NCBI GenBank assembly: GCA_016789295.1
Contig: JAEUQL010000188.1
Location: forward strand, 1-6,980
Direction of reading: 5' to 3'
DNA: 6,980 bases
Source of the DNA: Blastocatellia bacterium
GTDB taxonomy: Bacteria; Acidobacteriota; Blastocatellia; Chloracidobacteriales; JADJPF01
The notes under the pieces were generated by a model. The model did no database searches. It was not told the DNA's origin and worked only from the letters and a program-made list of their open reading frames with translations. Of this stretch, positions 1 through 5,465 are shown piece after piece; the first letter of the stretch is position 1; each line of letters opens with the position of its first letter. The position numbers were made by a program, and so were the translations under genes.

Positions 1-951
1 GTGGAAATATTGAGGCAGAGTCATCTTTCACGAAAAAGCCTAACAAGTTTCAATGGAGCCACATTCTTTCGAACGTGGAAATGCAGCTATACAGCCGGTA
101 AAAAGAACTGGCAACAGACGTTTCAATGGAGCCACATTCTTTCGAACGTGGAAATGCTTAAGGCTTTATGGTACGGGTGGCATCTATACAGGTTTCAATG
201 GAGCCACATTCTTTCGAACGTGGAAATTAAATCTAAATCTAAATGATGTAGATAATGTACTGAAGTTTCAATGGAGCCACATTCTTTCGAACGTGGAAAT
301 TATTATCAAAATAATGATACTTATAACATTTTAACAAGTTTCAATGGAGCCACATTCTTTCGAACGTGGAAATAACGGTAAGGCAGACCAAATTAGAAAC
401 AAACTGTATGTTTCAATGGAGCCACATTCTTTCGAACGTGGAAATCGGTACTGTGCTTACGATTACAGATAGGGCGTACTCGTTTCAATGGAGCCACATT
501 CTTTCGAACGTGGAAATAAGGCAAGGAAGGCTTGAAGAAGCGGATAATCTCTTAGTTTCAATGGAGCCACATTCTTTCGAACGTGGAAATCTGTTATACA
601 CTATAACGGAAATTGCTACTGTCTCTGTTTCAATGGAGCCACATTCTTTCGAACGTGGAAATTGCTATCTCTTGCTGCGATAAGCCGTTAGAAATATGTT
701 TCAATGGAGCCACATTCTTTCGAACGTGGAAATAACGCTAACAATGCTTCAAATGGGTTTGTTTCTAATCTGGTTTCAATGGAGCCACATTCTTTCGAAC
801 GTGGAAATTCGAAGTACATTTCTACAAAACGGAACTAGACGGGTTTCAATGGAGCCACATTCTTTCGAACGTGGAAATTGCCCAGTTAGAAGAGGATTTT
901 ACTCAGATCATGAAAGTTTCAATGGAGCCACATTCTTTCGAACGTGGAAAT
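1..951 (-). CRISPR. CRISPR array, 13 full repeats and 13 spacers, continuing past the left edge
   Basis: A 36-bp repeat occurs in 13 identical copies starting at plus-strand positions 47, 120, 192, 265, 338, 410, 482, 555, 627, 698, 773, 843 and 916. Positions 1-8 (GTGGAAAT) are the end of one more repeat cut by the window edge. The spacers are 34-39 bp and all different. Bases flanking the repeats vary, so 36 bp is the true unit. On the minus strand the repeat starts ATTTCCACG and ends CCATTGAAAC. The last eight bases, ATTGAAAC, match the 5' tag left by Cas6 cleavage in type I-B and type III systems, so transcription runs right to left. The leader is therefore at 952-1154 and the newest spacer is 879-915. 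The lack of any repeat degeneration suggests that the far, older end lies outside the window. Orientation is inferred from the tag and from cas2 lying on the leader side. Confidence 0.98.
916..951 (-). repeat. Leader-proximal CRISPR repeat with GAAA-capped hairpin
   Basis: This copy represents all repeats. In the crRNA orientation, bases 5-12 (CCACGTTC) pair with bases 17-24 (GAATGTGG), giving an eight-pair stem with one G-U wobble and a GAAA tetraloop. Four unpaired bases (CTCC) separate the stem from the ATTGAAAC tag, so a standard Cas6 cut, 8 nt before the repeat end, would fall 4 nt outside the stem base. This copy borders the leader and is the expected template for repeat duplication when Cas4-Cas1 and Cas2 insert a spacer. 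Confidence 0.85.
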
Positions 952-1154
952 AGCCCAGGTCTTAAGTCGTTTAATTGCAGTACTTGCAAAGGCATTTGCG
1001 AATACCTAGCTTGGAAGATGTTTTATTGGCTAGTCATTTCTCACCCCCACAAGCTATCTCATTCAAACAACTGAACTTAGATTCTGCGAGCGACCCCCAA
1101 GGTTTGACTCATCAAGTTCGCGCTCGCAAAGCCTTCTTACACTCTCAGCATTAT
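952..1154 (-). promoter_or_regulatory. CRISPR leader between cas2 and the array
   Basis: This 203-bp non-coding stretch lies between the cas2 stop codon and the first repeat, upstream of the array in its transcribed direction. It should hold the integration signals for Cas1-Cas2 and possibly the pre-crRNA promoter. Visible structure includes an 8-bp perfect inverted repeat (1085-1092 and 1121-1128), the hexamer ACCCCC at 1043-1048 and again at 1093-1098, exactly 50 bp apart, and TTGCA-like repeats at 975-1001, close to the array. I could not identify a convincing -35/-10 pair, so the array may be read from its own atypical promoter or by read-through from cas2. A 76-codon plus-strand frame crosses this region and I regard it as chance. 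Confidence 0.8.
1085..1128. repeat. Inverted repeat in the CRISPR leader
   Basis: TGCGAGCG at 1085-1092 and CGCTCGCA at 1121-1128 are perfect reverse complements with 28 bp between them. The left arm is followed directly by one of the two ACCCCC motifs of the leader. No T-run follows on either strand, so it does not look like an intrinsic terminator. It could be a protein site in the leader or an RNA hairpin downstream of cas2. Confidence 0.7.
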
Positions 1155-1448
1155 TCAGACTATTACTGCAATACGCTCTGCTTTGAGAGTAAGAGGTTTT
1201 CCTAAAGTTTCAAAACTCTGACTGATTCGACCATCTGTTGACCCAAGATTTACAAACATCACTTGGTCTTCTTTATGGTTGATTATCGAAGTCAAAGCCT
1301 CTAAAAGTAGCACCTTTTCTTTAGCAGAGAGCAGACAAAGAAAGACAGAGTACTGCAATGATTCTCCGTAGCCCTGCAATGTTCGGTGTACTTGTCTAAG
1401 ACGTTTCTGATTAGAAATATCGTAGGCAACAATATAACACGACCTCAT
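1155..1448 (-). CDS. cas2: CRISPR-associated endonuclease Cas2
   Basis: A 97-residue protein of normal Cas2 length (about 85-100 residues). Cas2 forms the dimer that bridges two Cas1 dimers in the spacer-integration complex. The first beta strand, YIVAYDIS at residues 5-12, carries the conserved aspartate (D10) of the ferredoxin-like fold. Next come a helix with basic residues (residues 13-28), the second strand LQYSVFLCLL (31-40) and a strand around VMFVNLG (63-69). The ATG at 1448-1446 is preceded by GAGGAG at 1460-1455 with 6-nt spacing, which supports this start. The gene begins 24 bp after the cas4-cas1 stop and ends at the leader, so it is the last protein gene before the array and belongs with the adaptation genes. 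I see no truncation or frameshift. Confidence 0.95.
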   Translation of the reverse strand: MRSCYIVAYDISNQKRLRQVHRTLQGYGESLQYSVFLCLLSAKEKVLLLEALTSIINHKEDQVMFVNLGSTDGRISQSFETLGKPLTLKAERIAVIV

Positions 1449-1454
1449 TGATTT

Positions 1455-1460
1455 CTCCTC
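1455..1460 (-). promoter_or_regulatory. Ribosome binding site of cas2
   Basis: GAGGAG on the minus strand, 6 nt before the cas2 ATG, lying wholly within the 24-bp gap after cas4-cas1. It supports the 1448 start and independent initiation on the shared transcript. Confidence 0.75.
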
Positions 1461-1472
1461 TTCTTTTTTTCT

Positions 1473-3194
1473 CTATCTGGTAACAACTGCCGGATAGGTT
1501 TCTATTTCACCATTAAGAAAGCGGGCTAAGAGTCGAGCTTGCACTTCAAGAACCCTACGGTAAGTGATGGTATAGCCAAACAACGGATGCGTTACTGATG
1601 TAGCCAATCGTTTTTCATAAGCTTCAATAACTCGTTTACGCCCAGCCTCATTAAGAGCTACTGCACCAGCTCTAGCGGTAAAGTTGGAAGGTTTGATTTC
1701 ACCTCTGTTTATCAAGCTAATTACAACAGAGTCGGCTATTATTGGGCGAAACTCTTCCATTAGATCGAGTGCTAGAGCAGGTCGTCCATAGCGTGGTTGG
1801 TGATAAAAACCAAGATATGGATCAAAGCCAACAGCTATAAGAGTTGCAACCATATCTTTGACTAGAAGTGAATATAGAAAGGAGAGGAGGGCATTGACAG
1901 GGTCTTTTGGTGGTCGGCGGTTGCGTTGCTCAAAGTTGAAAGCTGTACTATTTTCATCAGACTTAAACATGAGAGCAAAACAACTGAAATAGTCTCGTGC
2001 CGCCATGCCTTCAATACCCAACAACTGTTCTAATGAATGGGCACGCTCTGCTTTATCGCGAGCATCTGTCAAGCGTTGAAGCAGTCCTTCTGGAAGATTT
2101 TCTGCATTGCGCCGTAGCATAGTTTTAGCGTTGCGTATCTTGCCAGAGACAAAGCTTTTAGCCAAAGTTAGACAAGTCTCTTCATTTGAAGCTGAAAGAA
2201 ACTGTTTGCATCGCAGTTCTATGTTTTTGTGGGGCGGGGGCGTAGTAATAGCAGTGAGCCATCCGCCATAAGAAAGGTGCAAAATAACTATTTGGCGCGA
2301 TGCTAACTCTCTAATAGCTTGAGCCGAAAGTTGGACATTTCCAAAGAGATTGAGTTGTGAAATCTCTATTAACCGGGCTTGATCAACAGTCTTGCCTTTA
2401 TCACGGATTTCAAGCACTTCTGCTTTTAAGCCAACACTGTAACCTTGTCCTTGTACATAGAGTGGTATCTGGTCATCGTTTGCAGCAAACAAACGGCGTA
2501 GAGGTGGATAGTTCGAAAGACTGCCCTTATCAGTGGAAGTTATCGGCTCTTTATTAATAGCGTGTAAAAGGTTTACCTCATCTGGTAGACATATTCCAAC
2601 CAGCGAGCAGCGAGGACATTTTGGGGAATCTTTTAGCGGAGGAGGCATCAGGCTTGATGTTGCGGTCAGCTTGGCTTCTGCAAGAAGGTCTAAAGTCCGG
2701 GTGATGAGTTGGCTAGTAAACTCTACAGAAACTCTTCTGTTTGAAGCAGCAAAATATATCACTCCAGAGTTACAGTTATAGCCATTTTCTCTTAAAAGTA
2801 GCCCTTGAAGACAGAGTTGTACACGTTCAGGTTCATAAGCACCTTCAGCAATGTCTGGAGCAGCACCACGTTTGTAGTCTACAGGAATTACTTCATCGGG
2901 AGTGCTCTCTATACTCTCTATCAGGTCGATTCTGGCGATAGCTCCAAGAGTTTGAGAACCTAAAGTGACAGAGCGGGCGTGTATTTGTACTTGTTCAGAA
3001 ATAGTTGATGGCATCTGACCTGTCTCTTGATCTACTCGTCTGTGTAGAAAGCGGCCTTCTAAAGTATCAACCGATTCTGCCCACTCTTGTTGCACATATT
3101 CTAGATAGAAGAGTCTCGGACAGTATGTAAATTCATTTAGCATTCTTGCTGGAAGTTGTTCGGGGGAACTAGCAGGAAAAGGGTTGGTAGTCAT
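1473..3194 (-). CDS. cas4-cas1: Cas4-Cas1 fusion, spacer acquisition nuclease and integrase
   Basis: A 573-residue fusion of two adaptation proteins. Residues about 15-210 are a Cas4 RecB-family nuclease. C25 and C193, C196 and C202 (the CPRC...C cluster) are the expected 4Fe-4S ligands. H51, D90 (IARID) and D106/K108 (PVDYKRG) form the metal-dependent nuclease site, followed by Q126 in the QxxxY-like position. Residues about 211-243 are a linker. Residues about 244-573 are Cas1, with E395 (GIEGMAARDYF), H465 (FYHQPRYGRP) and acidic D477/E480 (LALDLMEEFRP) as the catalytic metal ligands. All key residues are present. Cas4 trims prespacers and checks the PAM; Cas1 integrates them. The ATG at 3194 has a strong GAGGTGAT 3 nt upstream. 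The gene sits 68 bp after csm4 and 24 bp before cas2. Such fusions are best known from type I-U/I-G and some I-B loci, so its pairing with a csm operon is notable. Confidence 0.96.
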   Translation of the reverse strand: MTTNPFPASSPEQLPARMLNEFTYCPRLFYLEYVQQEWAESVDTLEGRFLHRRVDQETGQMPSTISEQVQIHARSVTLGSQTLGAIARIDLIESIESTPDEVIPVDYKRGAAPDIAEGAYEPERVQLCLQGLLLRENGYNCNSGVIYFAASNRRVSVEFTSQLITRTLDLLAEAKLTATSSLMPPPLKDSPKCPRCSLVGICLPDEVNLLHAINKEPITSTDKGSLSNYPPLRRLFAANDDQIPLYVQGQGYSVGLKAEVLEIRDKGKTVDQARLIEISQLNLFGNVQLSAQAIRELASRQIVILHLSYGGWLTAITTPPPHKNIELRCKQFLSASNEETCLTLAKSFVSGKIRNAKTMLRRNAENLPEGLLQRLTDARDKAERAHSLEQLLGIEGMAARDYFSCFALMFKSDENSTAFNFEQRNRRPPKDPVNALLSFLYSLLVKDMVATLIAVGFDPYLGFYHQPRYGRPALALDLMEEFRPIIADSVVISLINRGEIKPSNFTARAGAVALNEAGRKRVIEAYEKRLATSVTHPLFGYTITYRRVLEVQARLLARFLNGEIETYPAVVTR

Positions 3195-3197
3195 TTC

Positions 3198-3205
3198 ATC
3201 ACCTC
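3198..3205 (-). promoter_or_regulatory. Strong ribosome binding site of cas4-cas1
   Basis: GAGGTGAT on the minus strand is an extended match to the 16S rRNA tail. Its GAGG core lies 7 nt before the ATG at 3194-3192. It fixes the start of the fusion protein and is the strongest Shine-Dalgarno sequence I see in the window, so the adaptation genes need not depend on translational coupling to csm4. Confidence 0.8.
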
Positions 3206-3233
3206 GTTATTGGTTATGATGTGGAAGGTAGAG

Positions 3234-3271
3234 TTAGATTGTTAAAGGCTAGTAACTAGCCTTCAATCTAA
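3234..3271 (-). other. Long bulged stem-loop across the csm4 stop codon
   Basis: In the transcript, an outer arm TTAGATTG (3271-3264) pairs with CAATCTAA (3241-3234), and an inner arm AAGGCTAGT (3263-3255) pairs with ACTAGCCTT (3253-3245). One base lies at the tip, and a 3-nt bulge (TAA, 3244-3242) sits on the 3' side. This gives about 16 usable base pairs once a minimal loop is allowed. The csm4 TGA (3265-3263) lies within the 5' arm. No U-run follows, so it is not a typical intrinsic terminator. It could be a processing or stability element, an attenuator between the interference and adaptation genes, or, as DNA, a 19-bp palindromic operator at 3245-3263. Confidence 0.75.
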
Positions 3272-4192
3272 ATAAGAATCTAACTCAGGTAGATAAGCAG
3301 GAAGAGCTAAGCTATAAGCTAGGTGCAAGAGAGGTATGGTGCATTCTGAATTTAGTTCTGACATAGGGATGCTACGACCTAGTATTTTTTTTATGGTGGG
3401 AGTAAAAAAGCATGCACCAGGGCGCAGCATTACAAGAGGTTTTTTGAATACATTTTCAAGAGAGAGGTCTGGTGCAAACTTTCCAAACTTGGTAAAAGCT
3501 TCCCAAAGTCCCAATGTTGGGTCTGAATTTGCTGGTTGAAAAGTTGAAACAGATATAAGACTGTTTGGTTTTTCTACGGCATCGAGTGATTCTGTAAGTT
3601 CAAAACTACTGCTAAGGATTTCAAATTGGCCTTTGCCAGTCGAGACATCTGCTCCAAAACCGACATTTGAAAGTTCTTGAAAGAGGGTGAAGAGTTGGGC
3701 AACAAAGTCATCTTCAATACGAGCATAAACAGTCAGATAGTCGGCACTGTTTTTCATAACAGTATCTTGAAGTGTAAAGAGGCTGCCATCGTCGCCAGTA
3801 GTATGAGTTGAGCGGTCGAGGGTGTTGTGAGTGTGGGCATAATCATAAAAGTAGTTGTCTTGCAAAAGGTCGTTTTCAGAAAGGTTTTTTCCGTTCTGTA
3901 GTCTTTTGAAGGAGTCTATAGAAAGCCAGCGAGCGCGTTTGACCTGTTTATTGCCTACTGCCCAGTTTTGAGTCCGCACAAATTCTGGGATAGGGAACAG
4001 GTCATTAGGGAAAGCGTCTGAAAGTACAAAAGGTGGACTGTGTTGCTCGCACTTGCCAAGAATCTGCTCTTGCAAGCTTTGAGCAGATTTTGTGCGAGCC
4101 ATCATCAAGCAGAGCAGTCCTGAAAGTGTGTCTGCTTGCCAAGGTGTGCGCCAAGCTGAAAGTGGATGAAGACGGATCTTGTAGAGTTTCAT
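3263..4192 (-). CDS. csm4: Type III-A RAMP protein Csm4 (Cas5-like)
   Basis: A 309-residue protein of usual Csm4 length (about 290-320). In the Csm complex Csm4 sits at the foot, binds the 5' tag of the crRNA and contacts Cas10. The start MKLYKIRLHPLSAWRTPW and the following QADTLSGLLC match the Csm4 N-terminal RAMP fold. HNTLDRSTHTTGDDGSLFT (residues 122-140) is the typical internal Csm4 segment. GFGADVSTGKGQF (178-190) is the glycine-rich RAMP loop. LGLWEAFTKFGKFAP (227-241) and MLRPGACF (255-262) fit the C-terminal Csm4 region. The ATG at 4192 follows AAAGG at 4203-4199 with 6-nt spacing, 27 bp after csm3. It is followed by cas4-cas1 and not by csm5, which is unusual. It does not look like a Csm4-Csm5 fusion, because its length is that of Csm4 alone. 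Confidence 0.92.
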   Translation of the reverse strand: MKLYKIRLHPLSAWRTPWQADTLSGLLCLMMARTKSAQSLQEQILGKCEQHSPPFVLSDAFPNDLFPIPEFVRTQNWAVGNKQVKRARWLSIDSFKRLQNGKNLSENDLLQDNYFYDYAHTHNTLDRSTHTTGDDGSLFTLQDTVMKNSADYLTVYARIEDDFVAQLFTLFQELSNVGFGADVSTGKGQFEILSSSFELTESLDAVEKPNSLISVSTFQPANSDPTLGLWEAFTKFGKFAPDLSLENVFKKPLVMLRPGACFFTPTIKKILGRSIPMSELNSECTIPLLHLAYSLALPAYLPELDSYLD

Positions 4193-4219
4193 GGCTAACC
4201 TTTCATGGTTTCAACTGGT

Positions 4220-4882
4220 TCAGAGAGAAAAAGACTGACCATCCAGTTTAAGATCTTCGAATTTAAACTCACCGTAACCTTTACTGACTCCTCCACCAAT
4301 ACCGGTTCTTTGGAGTTCACGCATAGCAGCTTTAACAAACTCCACTAGGGCATCTGCACCAGTTTGATCAGTATACTTAGGCATAGGGTCAGTAATATCG
4401 ATGTCTAAATACTGAATGATCAGTTTGAAATTAAATTCTGATCCGGCGATTACTCTTTCGACTTTGCGAGGGTGTAAAGCTGTACCGACTCTTCGGTCAA
4501 TAATATTTTCTGACTTTAATTCAATCTCTCCACCTTTATGTAGTGGGGCATCACGAACGATTATGCGAGAAGGGCCAAGGTTGTGATCTGGCTTCTTGTG
4601 TGGGCCAAAGACTCGACATATAAAACAGTCAGTTTTAGCACAATTGCACGGTTCATTCTTTTTATCATTATTGCCACTAAACTTTCCCAGTTTTCTTTCC
4701 ATCTCTGATCGCATCTTGCCTTTGAGAGAGGAGCCTGGAAGGTAGGGTTGTAAAGTGACCGGATGTTTAATACAGGTAAGGTCTGTTCCGCCAATCTGTA
4801 ACAGGTCGTCACTACCACCAATTCTGGTTCCACTCAGCAGGTGAATAATTCCTTCAATCTCTTTCTGTCCTTCTTTTTTCAT
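4220..4882 (-). CDS. csm3: Type III-A backbone RAMP and target-RNA nuclease Csm3 (Cas7-like)
   Basis: A 220-residue protein of normal Csm3 length. Several copies line the crRNA in the Csm filament and cut target RNA at 6-nt intervals. RIGGSDDLLQIGG (residues 20-32) is the Csm3 N-terminal loop; its D25 or D26 should be the catalytic aspartate. PYLPGSSLKGKMRSEME (46-61), GPSRIIVRDAPL (103-114), NIIDRRVGTALHPRKVERV (126-144) and the glycine-rich GIGGGVSKGYGEF (194-206) are classic Csm3 motifs. Four cysteines (C79, C81, C86, C89) just before RVFG could bind zinc. The frame is open 26 codons further upstream, but I chose the ATG at 4882. It has AGGAG with 8-nt spacing, the known N-terminus begins here, and the longer form would overlap csm2. 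It lies 4 bp after csm2. Confidence 0.95.
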   Translation of the reverse strand: MKKEGQKEIEGIIHLLSGTRIGGSDDLLQIGGTDLTCIKHPVTLQPYLPGSSLKGKMRSEMERKLGKFSGNNDKKNEPCNCAKTDCFICRVFGPHKKPDHNLGPSRIIVRDAPLHKGGEIELKSENIIDRRVGTALHPRKVERVIAGSEFNFKLIIQYLDIDITDPMPKYTDQTGADALVEFVKAAMRELQRTGIGGGVSKGYGEFKFEDLKLDGQSFSL

Positions 4883-4886
4883 AAAA

Positions 4887-5465
4887 CTATCTCCTTTCTT
4901 TTTCTCTAAGTTGCTGAGCACTAAATCCAACAAGTGCTTCAAAATGTTTGAGAAAACCATCTAAAAAATCTTTTTCTGTTTCAATAGTTGCTACATTCTT
5001 TTTAATAAAGTCGTGAAAGATTTTTGGGATCTTCTTTTCAGCTTTACCAAAAGCATCGGCGGCAGCCTGGTCAAGTTTGTGAAGAGCAACTCTTTCTGCT
5101 GACCAGTTGGATTGTTTAGCTTTTAAGCGTGCCTCCATTGCACGACAGTGCTGGAAGAAGCGGCGCAGTTGGTGGTTTGTTAATGGAGGTCTAGCATTTG
5201 CCATTTCTTTGACCAATGGCTCAATAGTATTTCTGGTGACAAGCTCTATCCGTAAATAGTCCTGATGGTCAAAATAGCCATTTTGAAGATAGTTTTCTTC
5301 ACATAGTTCCTGCCAAACCTCATCAATCGTTTTTTCATTTCTATCATTTCTATCATTGCCTTTTTGCTGACTATGAGGGTTTGGTCTTCTTTCTGGCTCT
5401 CCTTGTTGCTGTGGAGAAGGATTTTTAAGTGAACTAAAAGGATTGTTGAAAGGTTTTTTAGTCAT
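4887..5465 (-). CDS. csm2: Type III-A small subunit Csm2, with N-terminal extension
   Basis: A 192-residue protein, longer than the usual 120-150 for Csm2. Csm2 is the helical small subunit that stacks along the crRNA-target duplex inside the Csm complex. Residues 1 to about 45 are low complexity, rich in Asn, Gln, Pro, Arg and Lys, and look disordered. The helical core follows: LTNHQLRRFFQHCRAMEARL (residues 95-114) matches the Csm2 pattern of a short Leu-Thr turn leading into a helix, and the C-terminal IETEKDFLDGFLKHFEALVGF (161-181) matches the conserved final helix of the family. The identification rests partly on its place between cas10 and csm3. The ATG at 5465 overlaps the cas10 end by 8 bp and follows AGAGG with 9-nt spacing, suggesting translational coupling. 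Confidence 0.88.
   Translation of the reverse strand: MTKKPFNNPFSSLKNPSPQQQGEPERRPNPHSQQKGNDRNDRNEKTIDEVWQELCEENYLQNGYFDHQDYLRIELVTRNTIEPLVKEMANARPPLTNHQLRRFFQHCRAMEARLKAKQSNWSAERVALHKLDQAAADAFGKAEKKIPKIFHDFIKKNVATIETEKDFLDGFLKHFEALVGFSAQQLREKERR
4891..4897 (-). promoter_or_regulatory. Ribosome binding site that sets the csm3 start
   Basis: AAAGGAG on the minus strand, 8 nt before the ATG at 4882-4880 and lying inside the last codons of csm2. No comparable site precedes the alternative upstream start at 4960, so this site decides in favour of the shorter 220-residue Csm3. Confidence 0.8.
5337..5354 (-). repeat. Two-copy 9-bp tandem repeat inside csm2
   Basis: ATTTCTATC is repeated back to back on the plus strand at 5337-5345 and 5346-5354. 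In csm2 it encodes Asp-Arg-Asn twice within the disordered N-terminal region (residues 38-43). The unit is a multiple of three, so slippage here would change linker length without a frameshift. Confidence 0.8.

Noticed and set aside
1..953. Several plus-strand reading frames of 67-105 codons across the array
   Set aside because: They consist of the repeat read as peptides such as MEPHSFERGN or FQWSHILSNVEI joined by spacer sequence. They arise because the repeat has no stop in those frames, not because of a gene.
952..1154. A sigma-70 style promoter for the array
   Set aside because: I looked for TTGACA/TATAAT-like pairs on the minus strand and found none with convincing sequence and spacing, so no promoter position is given.
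975..1205. 76-codon plus-strand frame over the leader and the cas2 end
   Set aside because: It has no recognisable domain, no ribosome site that I can see, overlaps cas2 on the other strand and occupies the leader.
3234..3271. Intrinsic terminator after csm4
   Set aside because: The hairpin is strong but is followed by a mixed sequence without a U-run, so I list it as a stem-loop of unknown role.
4561..4833. 90-codon minus-strand frame inside csm3
   Set aside because: It is out of frame with csm3, has no known motif, and csm3 itself is clearly the coding frame.
4883..4960. 26-residue N-terminal extension of Csm3
   Set aside because: It overlaps csm2 and lacks a good ribosome site, while the ATG at 4882 has AGGAG and matches the known Csm3 start.
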